A stretch of 64,000 nucleotides of DNA from Dipetalonema caudispina (lineage: Eukaryota > Nematoda > Chromadorea > Rhabditida > Onchocercidae), in NCBI GenBank assembly GCA_013365325.1, contig JABVXV010000323.1, positions 1 through 64,000 on the forward strand, written 5' to 3'. Within the stretch, counting starts at the first letter, position 1; each line of letters starts with the position of its first letter. Shown here piece by piece: positions 1 through 12,828 of the stretch. A program made the translations under genes and the position numbers. Below the pieces are notes generated by a model, which had not been told where the DNA came from, ran no database searches, and was given only the letters and a program-made list of their open reading frames with translations.

Positions 1-87
1 TTTACTTCATTCATAGCGGGTGATAAGCGTTAATAAAATTAAATTCAGATAGGAATGAAATTTTAATTATGCTATTATTACTTTCAG

Positions 88-673
88 GAAATTCGGTGCG
101 CAGTTCCTTTCCAGTCATTCACATGACCGCAAATTGTCACATTTTCTGGATAATCAAAAGCGATACACTCAAACGGCACTGATCTCTTGCTGTTTTACAT
201 TTTGTATGTTCCTCATTTAATTTCTATCAACATTTCTGATGAAGGATAAGTTCTGTCAGTAATAGCAAAACAGTGATATGAGTTTGACTTATGACTTCTT
301 TAGGTGACCGAGTAGTTCTTGGGAAAATCGTGCTGGATTTTTTATAAATCTTTTATTGAGTTTTATAACTAATTTCCTACTTTTGTTGCTTTATTCCCTT
401 ATTCTCATTTTTGCAGTTCTTGTGGTGGTAACATCAATAATGGAACATGTTTTCGAGGTGGATCCTTCTCCAGCGTCGCATATCGTTGTGATGTGTTGCG
501 TATATTTGCGTCTATTGAATTCCTTTAATTTAGTGACGCTATTTTTGTGCCGTCAAAGAGACTTTCGGCGTGCTGCAATTCGATGTCTCAAATACATATT
601 CTGTGGACAGAAATATATCCAGCCAGTCGTAACTGTTGGTTTTGTGACACGAACAAAGCACACCATTTTCTGA
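88..673 (+). CDS. Rhodopsin-like G protein-coupled receptor, 3' end (partial)
   Basis: Two exons are visible, 88-203 and 417-673, and the 5' part lies outside the window. The first exon opens after CTTTCAG and encodes a basic loop rich in His, Arg and Lys that runs into a hydrophobic segment ending CCFTF, which fits intracellular loop 3 and the start of helix 6. The donor GTATGT leaves phase 1, and the acceptor TTTTTGCAG restores a frame reading FLVVVTSIMEHVFEVDPSP. Helix 7 follows, with an NSFN motif and an Arg-rich FRR tail, as at the end of rhodopsin-type receptors. A TGA ends the frame at 671-673. The split phase agrees across the intron. The ligand class (peptide or nematode chemoreceptor) cannot be told from this end alone. 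Confidence 0.62.
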
Positions 674-3600
674 TTGAATGGATTATTTCATTGATTATCA
701 GTTTATATTTGATCACTATAATGACTTCGCATGATTAAGTACTTAATTTTTCTGATAAAGACTATCTCGAGAGATTTTGAAAGCAGATTTCTTTTGATAA
801 TACAATGTATTACATAGACACCACAGCTCTGATATACTTCTCAAGACCACAGGACCGATTACCAGCCTAAATTTCACCTCCATAATTACTTTGTACCATC
901 AAGCATTTAATTTCCTGAGCAAATACTTAATTTTTTAAATAAAGACTATTTTGGAGGATTTCGGAAACAAATTTCTCTTGATAAAGCAATATATTACATA
1001 AATACCACTGGAGAAAAGTTTTGATGTACATCTGAAGGCCACAAAATTGCGACAAAATTCAGCTATTAGTTATTTAGACATAAAAGAAAGTAATACAGGT
1101 TACTATATAACGACCAAAATCACTTACAGATTCGTTAGCCGTTTAGTCAGTAAATTTAGTCAAATTGATTTATATGAGAGCTTTTTTTTCATTTTTCTTA
1201 TTTACTCAATTTTTCATTTTAACTCGACCTTTTCCTAAAATTTCTTTAGTTCATCCTTATTGAAACGGTGCTTCAAAATATTTAATTTAATAAAAAGCTG
1301 CACAATAACCAAAGTCCTCTGAATTTTCCTCAATTTCTAAGAATATGTTGCAAATAACAGCAGAACTACCCATCAAAATTCGCGAGATCAAACTAATCTG
1401 AAAAGTCAAAGACAGAAGCACCACATGCCAAATTAAATCAAAATTTATAGCTCCCAACTTCTGGAGTCATTTTTTATTTCTCTGTTGTTGATAATTTAGA
1501 TCTAATTATTTAAATGAAAGTATCTATTTAATTTTAATATCAATGTATTAGAGAAAAACTCTACTCAACATAATTGCTAAATTGGTACCCAAAATATCCA
1601 GAATAATTACACTATTTCAAATATTGCATTCGTAAATCATTACAAAATTTAAATTATTGCAAATTAAGTCATCATTATGATTGGTACCAAACAAACACAG
1701 AAGAAATGATAACTATGGTGAGAATGAGGTGAACGAAAAGCAATAGATTTGTGAAAAACTCACTTCTTTTAACCTCATACCAATTGTCAATTCCATTTTG
1801 TTAATAGTTTGTTAAAGATTTTCTAAGCAAAAATATCTCTCTATCAGATTGGAACATCAACTTTCAGAAGAAAGATGAACCATCTTAAATGCAAATCGAT
1901 TATAACCCATCACTCAAATTTGGAATACGACACTAATCAGAGATCAATAAGTGTATCATTTTTCAACTTCGTAATTTTTCAAATCTAAATTAAAAGGCAT
2001 ACTTAGAAATATAAACAAAGACTGCCAAAAGTAATTTAAATGCCGCAAAAAACGTATTCAGCTAGAAAAGTACAACATCTTTATCCGATACGTGACTTAA
2101 AATCATTTGCAATATAAAGTAAATGAAATATGAGCTAAACTCGAATAAAACATAAAACATAGCTGTTTCAGTAATCAATCATACCAAAAGTTAAAATCTA
2201 ATACATAAATTTAATACAGAAATTTCACAAAAACAAAGGAATGTAACAGAGATGGATAACATCAAAATATTAGTAGAAATAGCTTTAATAAACAAACTAA
2301 TTAAATTTGTAATTAGAAGATCTAAAAAAGAAAAAATAAATAAATAAGTATAAGGAAACTACAGACTATTAACAAAGCAGAATCGTTAAAATCAAAAAAA
2401 GTGTAAGCAACTGCATTTTAAAGGCTATTCTCTTAAACAAGCTATGGACACAGTACAAAATATTTAAAAAATCTTCAAAGCCAGCTACTTACAATTGCAA
2501 ACAACCCATTGTCATCACTCTTCACTTGAAATTATTTTTTAATTTTTATTATTTTTTCTTATGTTTTCCTTTTATTATTTTCTCTTCTTTCTTCATTTTA
2601 TTTTTTTGTTTTTTGCTTTCTTTTTGTTTTTTGATATTTCTACTAAGCGGTGTTAAATTTACGGTTGATCTAGAATACTATTAAGAAAGCTGTGAGATCG
2701 ACTTTACAAATATGTTGTTTTTCACAATCATTCAAGTCGTTTTATTTCGAAATTGATTGCAATTCGTGAAAATTATGAAGTTTTTTACTTGGGATGAAGA
2801 TGAGTCTCACTATAATCCCTCTTATCTCCCCAAAATACCTAGTCGGCAGTATTTCACCTGCTTCTTGCATATTACGGGCCCATATAATTTAAATACTATC
2901 GAAATTTTTCTACTATTGCAATTTTCTGCATGTAAAATTGAACAATCAGCATGTAAGAATTAATTAATCATTATGCTTAATTTTCCTATCCTCTGACTGC
3001 AAATCAAGAATAGATTACAATATTTATTATGACTGTTACTATTACAATCTCTCAACCATTTCATATCCTGCGTTATATGGTTATGTTTTCGTCTTTGTCG
3101 GTGAACTTCTTCCTTATTCCCTCTATCGAACTCATCATGTAATTATAAACTTTCCCATAACAAATTCAAACCTCACTTCGTCTAAACTGCAGCAAATTCA
3201 TTCTGTGCTGTGACCAATCAAAATTTTTGCCACCTTAACAACTACTTAACCTATCTCATATCACTACTTCTGCTAAACACAAAATCAATAAAATGTTTTA
3301 CTAAGTGAAAATCTAATCCAAAGGTACATATACATTCCTTAACATAAATTTTTTTTCACGGTCGGTTCTCATGTGATCGATACAGTCCACAAATATGACA
3401 TCATTTAATACATCCTAAAATGACTTTATTGGTCATTGTGAGTACATCTTCTGATAGATCCGACGTCGACCTCGACAGATTGTCTGTCACTATATGTTGG
3501 CACAACTTAATAGCAATGATTTCCCTTCAGTTCAGTCAGACGATTTACTAAATCATTTGACTCTTCCGATATCATTTTCGCATTCCTAATATGAATTCTT

Positions 3601-3743
3601 AAACTTAATTGATGATGTAAGTGAGTTAGAGCGCATAATCAGTTAATGAACAGAACATTAAAGTTTTGCCTTCATAGCATACATCATTGCAGATATCTTG
3701 AAAAGTTCAGGATATAAATTCGTTATTTCCTTTCTTATTTCAG
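674..3743. other. AT-rich intergenic stretch with one diverged direct duplication
   Basis: Stops are dense in all frames and I found no exon with good splice sites. The stretch holds the diverged duplication listed separately (739-851 and 924-1047). A T-rich tract of about 120 bases lies at 2525-2645. The short open frame at 2757-2963 has no flanking splice sites or recognisable protein features and is probably chance. Confidence 0.5.
739..1047. repeat. Diverged direct duplication, two copies about 185 bp apart
   Basis: The blocks at 739-851 and 924-1047 align over their length. Both begin with TACTTAATTTTT, then AATAAAGACTAT or ATAAAGACTAT, continue through a shared TTGATAA run and TATTACATA, and end with GACCACA or GGCCACA. 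By eye they are roughly three quarters identical, with small indels. The block directly follows the receptor gene and could be a duplicated 3' flank or a small mobile-element relic. Confidence 0.6.
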
Positions 3744-3756
3744 ATTAGCAACTATA

Positions 3757-6616
3757 ATGAAACAAGTCATGACCCGAGTGCAAGACCACAATGTTTTCAC
3801 AGCGTACCCTCTGGAGAGAACACAAAGGTTGTGGTTTGCGTTAAATGGTAAAACATTTGTTTGGGAGAGAGATGATGGAGAGTAGGAGGGGTGATTACAG
3901 GGAGCATAGGGGATTTTGAATATGCAAATTACGCTCAGGCTTATATCATTTTTTCCCTTCATATGTATTTAGTTTTCTTCTCTATGCAGTGGGAGTTTGT
4001 TTCAGATCAGAGTTTAGTGATACATTTCGCTTTCCGGATTTTACAGGTTTTACTGGTGTGTGAAGTATTTATGATTATTTTGCAATCATACTTTTTTTTC
4101 AGACTTCAGCGTTTGAACTGCTTGGCTATTCCTGTGGAAATGTCTTCAGTATACAATTTGATCGTTAGTCAGAAGTATGTTTGATAACTAAATATATGCT
4201 CTCATCAGGGATTTAATGATGGTTTTTTAACCCAGTTATTGTTAGCATTAAGTGGTACTGAAGATTTGTGCGAGAGACTTGCTGGAACATGTTTTCTGAT
4301 TTTATCTACTATTTTATTTATTAAAGTTAATGAAAAGCAAGCGAAAAGAAATTTTTTAAATATATTTTCTTATTAAAAAAGTTTTCTTTCAGAGCTTGGA
4401 ATGGCGACCAACTAGCTGTTCACCTTTTTGCATACAAGGAATTGTTAAGACTCGTTAAGGAATTGGATATGAATCAGATTGATGAAATCATGGATGTCAC
4501 CAGCGCATGTTTGAAAAAAGAAAATGAGGTGAGCTATTTTTAGTTATACATTGTAAATTTGAGAAAATATATTTACTCTTGGTTCTAAATCTTAAATGGA
4601 TGGAATTGTTGTCCGTCGTATACATTTCAATATCAGCATTAGTCCAGTGAGAGCTCTGCTGTCGTAATCATGACATTTTGCTTAATTTTGAATCGTTAGT
4701 CTAGCACTTTTATCCACCTTAATTGTTTGTTTTAGTAATCATTCTTCCTCTATTCATATTCGAATAAATTATCGACATTTGATTTCCAGTTACCTTCGCT
4801 AGATTTATTGCGAGTAAGCGCTGAACTGTTATCTCTTATTGAAGGGAAGGCTGAACTATTTATTGGCAAAAAATTGATACAGAAGAACTGGTCAGTTAAT
4901 TTTCGCATCGTTATCAGACGTCTGCTACAGACACCAGCTATCGGTATGTATTTCCAATGATCTTCATTTGCTTCTCGGACTTTACTCGTCTAAGTCGGGA
5001 ATATTTTATTGTCACCGATTATTGCCGCTCTCTCATTAATCTTCATAATTTTGCAGCACAGGCTACACCTAGTACATCGAAGGAGGCATTTCTTGGCCAG
5101 TATTTACCAGTATTATTTGAATTATCAGATGAATTAGTTTCCCTGATTGGTAGTCAGTGGTTCGAAAGTGATCCGGACTTTTTGTTGTTGCTATCTTCGA
5201 TGTCTTCTATACGACTACAAGAAGTCTTCCATAAACAAGTAGCTGGATTTTTTTTACAAACTCATATCTATCCTCGCATTTTTCGAAATTGTTGAATTAT
5301 AAATCTTCGCAGTATAATAAGTCATTACGTCACGGGTTTCTGTACTTCAAGCAATTTCGACCATTCTTTGATAAGAAATAATTTTCTTTGAGATCCAAAA
5401 CCTCAGTTTACGTCTTGATGCGATCTCAGGACAAAGTAAAGGGCTTTTCTCGACTGGTAAAGTATCCAGAAGAAGTTGACTGATAAAGACAATATATAAA
5501 TCTGTGCCCTCTTGCAGACATCAATTAAAGAGGCATTCGTTCATGGCCGTCTTCACTGTCACTTTGCGCGTTGCGGTGAATACGCCAACATTTTATCGGA
5601 TGATAAGTAAGCTTTTCATTGATTGCTCTTATTGTTGATATGTAATTTCGCATATATTCGTAGGTTTCGAATTGAGTCTTGAATGTTGGAGTCCGCGGCC
5701 GTATATAATTAATAGTAATAGTTGGGTCAGTATTTCGACATATCAATTTGACTGCATAATTTCGAAATTCTCATGTTTTCGTCATTTCAAAATGTATCTT
5801 GTAAACAATATCCAGATTATAAAACGTGTACAGCAGAGCAAGAAAAAATTAATTTTCAGGGCAACAATATTGTGTGGAACACTGCGGGAATCTGCAATTT
5901 ACATATGCGAGTATTATCATAACTGTGAAGAAAGCTCGGATGATTTAAAGAAAGTTATAATATCAACATTCCAATTTCTTTGTATATACATAGATTTTGG
6001 AGGATTGGTTACATTGCCTTCAGAATACACGAAAAACCTTGGAGAAGTACTTCTCCGTCTTGCAGGTCCTTTTTTTAATATCTTCTAGATTGTTTTTAGA
6101 GTACGGAGAATGGGAAAATTAATTTCCAGATATGTATGTGATTACTGGTACAGTTGTTGTTGCATCAGTAGTCTCAAACCCCAGATCTGTCAGAAAAAGC
6201 GCTTCAAGATGAGTCTCTAAACCTTGGTAGAGGATGTTTGGTATGAAGATTAGATAGAACGCGGCAAGCATAATGCCTTCTGTTCGTAATACTTTTGATG
6301 TGCGCCTACAAGCGTAACCTAAAGATTAATTCATAAAAATATCCGGAAATCCTTGTAAAATCCTGTAATGCAGATAGCATATGCTATTTTTGTTTGGAAC
6401 TCCATGGAAATATTTCCCATTTTTGTTAAAATTATCACAATTAAATTTACAACTGCTAATTTTGCAGTCAGCTGCTGCGAAATTTCGCTAGTTCCACTGG
6501 AGTGCCTGGCGAAAGTTATATGTGAGTTACCGAACTTACCCAGCACAACATTGGACACGATTACGGACGCTTTAAAAAAATGTAATAACAAAGCGAATGA
6601 AGAAGATGTAGTCCGA
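3757..6616 (+). CDS. Helical-repeat (HEAT/importin-like) protein, identity unknown, 3' end unresolved
   Basis: Exons with compatible phases are 4209-4290, 4395-4528, 4790-4943, 5057-5238, 5518-5606, 5860-6065, a tiny 6130-6147 and 6468-6616. A likely first exon with ATG at 3757 runs to 3847, but its link to 4209 (one or two exons between 3990 and 4170) is not settled. The protein is leucine-rich and almost entirely helical, with repeated segments such as LAVHLFAYKELLRLVKELD and SLVPLECLAKVICELPNLP. This resembles HEAT or ARM solenoids such as importins, but I recognise no signature. The 4395 exon uses the second AG of CAGAG. Coding-like exons at 7840-7893 and about 7972-8040 (SEVLQELLKQILPQL) may continue this gene, and it may even join the gene starting at 8715. 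Confidence 0.55.
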
Positions 6617-6663
6617 GTGCGTTCCTTTTCCCTCTTTTTTCATTTTATTCATTCATTCATTTT

Positions 6664-6664
<1 letters not shown>

Positions 6665-6697
<33 letters not shown>
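6665..6697 (+). repeat. Poly-A run of about 32 bases inside an intron
   Basis: An uninterrupted run of about 32 A follows the exon ending at 6616, directly after CATTCATTCATTTTC. It lies in non-coding sequence, so it is probably a slippage microsatellite or the tail of an old retroposed copy. I see no retroelement body beside it. Confidence 0.7.
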
Positions 6698-6698
<1 letters not shown>

Positions 6699-8714
6699 AG
6701 ATTCGTTTGAGGCATTCAAAACAATAAAATTTACTCATAAACTATTGAAACTCTTTCACTCTCGACGTACCGAAATAAATTTGAATCTTTTAATTATTTT
6801 TGTCCAGAAAATTTACTGAAGGACATTTCGTACAGTGTGGGAGAAGGTTTTTTGTTGCAATGTCCAAATTAATTTTCTCAGTGAAATTGTGATTAGTTAC
6901 CTTCACTGATTAATCTATCAAATTTTATGCTCTTCTTGAGTCTGAATTTAACCATCCCTTTTCCTTTGTCCTTTAAAGTATTTCGAAGTGTTTTCATGGA
7001 AATTCTAAAGGTAAGAATTGTAGGACGTCAGGAGTTTAGCTGCTGCGTGTAGTATTATAAAGGGATTGTCCAAAAACAGTTTTCATGAATGGAACCAATG
7101 ATTATATTGGTCGATGACACTTTTCGCTAAAAAAAAAAATTAGATTTCATTTAGATTAGATTTCATTTTAAGCTTTAGATGATGAAACAATGAAGCTTAT
7201 CGGAAACAAGATTTTGTAGATATTGGATACTTTGCATGTGCAGCTGCAGGGAAGTACTCCGAGCAAAAAATGGTGTTCAGCAATCAGTTTACGTAAGGTA
7301 GCTGAACTTTTGCAGCAGATAAAATCGGGTCAAGAATATGTTAAGCAATAGTGTTGAACGTTTTTACTCGTCCATTCATTTATAAGTAAAATCAAATGCT
7401 TTTCCTTATTCAGTTTGGACGAGAATGTGGAGAAGTGGTTTTTTTTTTCGAGTACGGGCAGTTTATTTTTGTCATTTTTATTTGTTATATCTTGAATATG
7501 TGATTTCTTGTTTTGTTTTTGTGGACCTTTTTTCGGAAAAATTTTCTCATGTTTTGTGCTCTGAAATTATTAGAAATTATAATTTTGTATGAGATCCGCT
7601 CAGAGATATGCGTTAATGTCACGTATGCTTTATTTGATATTGCTTCACTTCTCTATTCAGATATTAACTCTAATTCCTATTCTTTATATGATCTTTCGTG
7701 TAATGCTTTATTTTTTCCTTTAATGAAATGCAACATTTCTTGATTTATATCCGTTGGGTTGCCCCTCTACATCTGTAAATTTTTGATATTTTATGACGAT
7801 GGAACTGTTGAGGTAATCCATTATTGCAAATCTATTTAGAGCGTGAGGAATTCCCAAACTGTCAAAGAGCTTATAAATTATATTTACTCAGAAGTAAAAG
7901 TTTGAAGAAAAAATGAGACAAGACGGTTAAAATCATACAATGTGGGCATTTTATCTGTCCTCTATCGTCAGCATTCAGTGAGGTACTACAAGAATTGTTA
8001 AAGCAAATCTTACCTCAACTGACGATATTTGCTTTAGGCTAATAGTGAAAGAGAAAATTAGGTGCGCCTTTTATATGAGGGCGTGAATGCTGCTTGCCAT
8101 AGCAGAATGGATAGATGGAAGAAAGTTTTTTCGTCAAAATACTGAAAATAGACATAAATTTTTACGAAGTTTATTTTTAGGATAGAGTCACCCAAAATTT
8201 CTGTGGAAAAAGTCTGAATGAGGAACTGAACGTTATTGGATTATCTCATTAATTTCTTTTGCTGCTCAGATATCTTTGCTTCAGTGCACACATCTTTTAT
8301 TTTTTGATATTTCACTGTATCAACATGTTATACTATTGTCATTTAGATCCTTTATTAAGCGTGTACACGTTTTTGATATACCTTAGATTTCCTTGTGATA
8401 TTGCTTGCATCGAAATGATCTTGGCATCTAATTATCTCTCGATCAATTTCTGTCAACTAGTGTCAAGCGCGTGGGACGCATTTTCAGTTATTTGATTAAA
8501 AAAGTTTTGTTCATATAAGTAATATAAATATATAATGTTGATATTCAGCATACGAATCAACGTGTATATGGATTAAATCAAATATGAATTAAAATACATG
8601 TCAATTCATTGTTGCTATTTTTATCTGCGAATATGGTCTACTGTAATGTTATTTTTTGTGAAATATAAATATGAAGTTTGAATCCTAAGCTTTCATTTCT
8701 ACCCGTCTCATTAG
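6698..8714. other. Mostly intronic or intergenic, with scattered possible exons
   Basis: This lies between the helical-repeat gene and the AT-hook gene. Possible exons with splice signals are 6981-7010 (reads FRSVFMEILK in one phase), 7840-7893 (SVRNSQTVKELINYIYSE, between TTTAG and GTAAAA) and about 7972-8040. They have the amphipathic, leucine-rich look of the preceding gene, but I could not chain them in one reading phase. Confidence 0.35.
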
Positions 8715-10969
8715 GCTTATTGGGTTGGCGACGGTGGTGGTGGTCACCATCAAATAGATAGCACAATGGATCTTCTCTCATCTAGTTCTAACCCTTCATC
8801 AGCAGGGCTCAAAATCAAACTTGCATCATCAGAGGAACGATCCTTTGAAAAAGCTTTGTCGGAAGTCGATTTTAAAGGTGGTATTTCCATCATTTAAAAG
8901 TATGAAGTGGTTAAGGTTTTATATGTAAACTAAATTCACTTCTGTACTCCATAGTAAACCGAGTTCTGTTATTTAAATGTAAGTTGAATTGATTCTGTGG
9001 CCTTCTGCGCATTTCGTTGTAAGAATTCAGAAAATTTAGAATAACTTTAGCAAATTCTTCGAGTCGGTTGACATATTTTCGGGTTGCTTTGGTTGGTGAA
9101 GTTGGTTCGGAAAAAAATAATGTCCGTCGAGCTTATGTTCAACTGATGTCAAATCGAGACAATCAATTTAAAGCCGAGAAAGCATTGGTTTGTGGCTAAC
9201 TACCTTTAATAGTGGGTTCATTTCGTAAAGATCAAAGCAACTGAAGGCCTTTTTGGGTTTTATTTCCTAGAATATTCGGGATAACGGCAATTTAAAAGAA
9301 AAAGCAGTAAAAATCGGAGACGTACATGGGCAATGAAAATTTCATTTGCAAAAACTGAGTGAAATAACTTCAGATTAAACAATACATTATCATCAGCGTG
9401 TAATGGAACTTCAAATTTGAAAGTTTAGTGATTGCTTTTCATAATAATTGACTTTGAAATTCTAGAAAGAAAATATTTTTGAGCGTGTTGATGTGCTTGA
9501 TTCAAATGTCGTCACTGTTCAAGGATTTCAGGTGAGTGTAATAACTGAAATAGGTAGAACAGTTTTCTTTATTCCTGGCAACTACGTGTAGAACTCAAAT
9601 CATTAAGGTAGGTCATTATGTGAAATAATCCCTGAAATAATCTGTCGCGCATATGTCATTAAATTCAAAATCTTAAAATTTAACGCAAAATTCCTTACAA
9701 TTAAATTGACAAGTTCTGCGTTCAGTTTCTGATCAAATGGTTACTCGTTCATTTTATTGAATGAATTGGAAGCCTAAAATTCAAAATTTCTATCTTACTA
9801 TGAATTCAATTTCAGCTTTAAAACAAAATGATAAATGCAAGTGACGAGAGTGATTTATAATTCTAGCTCGAATTGATGTGCGCTGAACGTATTGCCGATT
9901 TTAAGCGAATTCCAACGATGATCCGTTGCAGCCATCTGGATGCTATCGTCATTTTCTACCACATCGGTAGCTTGCGACAGTTTGAAAGTATTCATCAAAA
10001 GGTAGTGATATTCGACGTAATTTCGTCAACAAACTCAAAGCATTTTAAGATAACATCAGTTGATGAACTATTAGTAAACTTCAATAAGGGAAAGAAATAC
10101 AGAATTGTACTTTTTCCAGAAGTTATGTCTGAACTTTCAACAGATATCAAATTTTCTTTTCTACTCATTCAGTGGGTTCCAACCGTCAGACGTCTATATC
10201 ATAGTACACCGTTTATTATTTGCGCAACGGGAATCGAGGCACGGCTACCACGCGATGTCCGTCAATTGCTATTCCGAAAGCAGCTTGGTGAAGTTGAAGT
10301 TGGCAAGTTCTTTCCACGTCCTTCAGATGGTTTATAAGCAAACTTAATAATATGAAGTTTTCAATTTATCTTCGATTTCCTTCCAGACGCAACGACAAAA
10401 CCACCATACAAACCAAGAAATCAATTTAAAAAGTAACTTGTTTTTCTTTTCTCCGAAATTACGGCGGATTTGTTATATCAGAATGATATTGTAGTTTCCA
10501 GAACGGGTAACAAAGATCCAAGAACGTTCCAAAGCTTAATTACAACAAAAGTTGGCCAAAGTTTGGCTACGGAACTGAAAGCCTCCTATTATTGTGAAGT
10601 GTCCACTAAAACCTACGTATGGAAAATCCACATTTTTCAAAAACTAATTTCTTCCAAAATACGAAGATAAATGGACCTAAACTGTTTAAAATTCAAGTTT
10701 AAGCAAACGGAACAGGTGAAAACAGAAATTCTTTCATTCTTCGAGAAGCAAATAGTGAGAAAAACGAGCAGAACTTTGCATTTAGAGTAAATCTCCAGAA
10801 CTCGAATTACTGAATGTTTAAATTTGAGTTTAAATCTTTTCAGGAAGGAATTGAAGATCTATTCAACGATGTTTTAGCTGCAATTATATCTTCGCAACGA
10901 TCCAAAATTTGTTTGACGCGTAATCGAGTTGGAAGGCCACGACCAAAGGATGCTTGTGGCATTATGTGA
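8715..10969 (+). CDS. Putative chromatin protein with LEDGF-IBD/TFIIS-N-like helical domain and AT-hook-like tail
   Basis: Exons are 8715-8877, about 9470-9531, 9867-10001, 10173-10329, 10387-10432, 10502-10616, an 18-bp 10698-10715 and 10844-10969 (TGA at 10967). Phases agree throughout if the second exon starts after CTAGAAAG. The first exon is phase 0 at its start, so there may be upstream exons; an internal Met (MDLLSSSS) is the alternative start. Exons 2-4 read ERVDVLDSN...AERIADFKRIPTMIR...AIVIFYHIGSLRQFES. The pattern of hydrophobic residues and the basic-plus-Phe end resemble the integrase-binding domain of LEDGF/HRP2 and the related TFIIS N-terminal fold. The C-terminus ends RNRVGRPRPKDACGIM, with an AT-hook-like GRPRPK core. 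No PWWP domain is visible. The family call is inference from pattern only. Confidence 0.5.
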
Positions 10970-11435
10970 ATTGATGTGCCAGAAGTTAACAAAATATAGC
11001 GAGAATGTAATATTAATACCAGAAATTCATCAATACAAGCATTTAAGTAGTAAGAACAAATAGAAGCTATAAGTTATTATTAGAACATTTATATCATATG
11101 ATCGACCGCACATATAACTTACAAAATCATATGTTCAATTATCTTAAGTGATAATAGCAAAAAAGTCAGCCACTGAATAAACTATTCCACAATTGCATAG
11201 GAAAGAACCCCTTACTGGCGCAACTAAACTATGTTCTTTTTTCAATAAAATTTAATAAAATCCTTTTTTGGTCTACAAATCCTAAAGCATATCTCCATTT
11301 CACCAGTTCGTCCTTTTAATATAAATTCATTCTCTCCTCTCCCCAACTCTACTCCCTTGTAGCCATTATACAAACTCAACAAATGTTGTCTTCTAGATTT
11401 TCGTTTAATTAGTTTGAAATTCCATGACTGCGTTA
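10970..11435. other. Intergenic gap between convergent genes
   Basis: The stretch separates the stop codons of the AT-hook gene (+) and RPC9 (-), so it must hold both 3' UTRs. It is AT-rich with AATAAA-like words (for example AATAAACT near 11176 and CAATAAAATT near 11242 on the + strand). I see no other gene. Confidence 0.5.
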
Positions 11436-12828
11436 TCAGTTTTCCTTTTCATTGGTGTTCATTTTAGAATCATCAGATAATGGTTCCGGCAAGTTCTCTT
11501 GAATTATCTAAAAAAAAATTTTTTCGCATGTATGCATGTTCCTGACCATTCTTAATTAACTGGTTAAAAATCAACAGCACAAAAACTGGAACTTACAGCG
11601 ACTAAACATTCGATTTGTTCTTCGTTTAATCGTTCTTCACATTCTTCCACTATTAGTTGGATCTAAACTATTCACTGTTACAATCGAATCAAGATTGGAA
11701 GAATAAAAACAGAGGGCGAGTAGAAATCAAAGTTAATTTTTCTCAACGATTTTTCGAAATTAAGGCTTACATTGGCAGTTACCAAATCACATGATTTATT
11801 CAAATAAGCTCATTCGAGCGAGCTTGGCTTAAATTAAATGATGAGAAATTACCTCAACGGCAGTTATGGGTCGCAAATTTACCAGCTGTAAGATCTCTAC
11901 TGCCGTCAACTGTAAACAAATTATAAAAGTAAAAGATTGAGCTTTCAGTAAATACAATGAATTAATGCACTTATAAAACATTTCAATAGGAGGATATTAA
12001 TGAAACTGGAATATCCTTTTTAAAATTTGTACACTGATATAACAAAGATGGGAAAATTGACAGTTGAATTAATAAGTATGACAAAGTTTAACGAGCAAAT
12101 TATAACTGTTGCTCGTTATTATGTAAGTAAGTAAGAAATAAAGTGATAAGCATACTAAATAACTGCTATATTACAAAAAAAAAAAAAGCACCTTAAATGA
12201 TGCTACTGCTCGAATGAATTTCTCAATATCTACATTTTTTTGCGTAACAGCTGGCGTTCCTTGCAAGTATTTACTTGTCTGCAATGACGACTTTAATCTC
12301 TATAATTAATCTACTCATATATTTATAAAAAGTGGGTTAAATTTTCAACAAAAACAAGTGATGGGGACAGTCAGTCATTCATGGTAATTTTTTGACATAA
12401 CTGTTCAAGACGTCAATTCATCTTATTTGTACTGCGAGGACTTCTTTAAAATTCATACTTTAAAATTCAAATAAAATTGGGGACCCAAGAGCTGACAATG
12501 TCGATTATCATTTAATGAGAAATAACGTAATTTTAGTACTACAAAATTTTTTCTAGAAGCAGCAATTTTTTCAAGCCAAACAGAATCATTAGATGAATAA
12601 TGATTTGAATATGTGAAATGAGTATCTAACTCAGATAAGCATCGAGAATGTAACCTAACAAGAAAGTAACTGTATAGATAGAAGGAAACATACTTCATAT
12701 ATAACCGTTCCAAGAACTTTCGATCTTTGATCTTTTGGAAGTTCATTTTGCTGCTTACGCCTACCCTGCAGCAATCGGAATACTTCAGCATTTGTGATTA
12801 CTGTGTGCCGCGGATCTAAAACTTCCAT
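11436..12828 (-). CDS. CRCP: DNA-directed RNA polymerase III subunit RPC9 (CRCP)
   Basis: RPC9 pairs with RPC8 to form the stalk of RNA polymerase III, which makes tRNA and 5S rRNA and helps recruit initiation factors in the nucleus. Five minus-strand exons are 12694-12828, 12192-12299, 11853-11909, 11597-11662 and 11436-11507. They sum to 438 bp, or 145 residues, close to the usual length of about 148. Diagnostic segments in order are the MEVLDPRHTVITNAEVFRLL start, LKSSLQTSKYLQGTP, NLRPITAVE (family NHRPVTAVE) and LIVEECEERLNEEQIECL (family LMVEESEERLTEEQIEAL). The tail is acidic. All joins except the first of the last exon's ambiguous A-run are canonical GT-AG. I chose the second Met of the N-terminal region because it matches the family start and the upstream codon is GTG. 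It lies downstream of the reductase gene on the same strand, about 1.5 kb away. Confidence 0.93.

Noticed and set aside
12453..12791. 112-codon minus-strand frame overlapping the first RPC9 exon
   Set aside because: It is a shadow of the RPC9 exon in another frame plus intron sequence.
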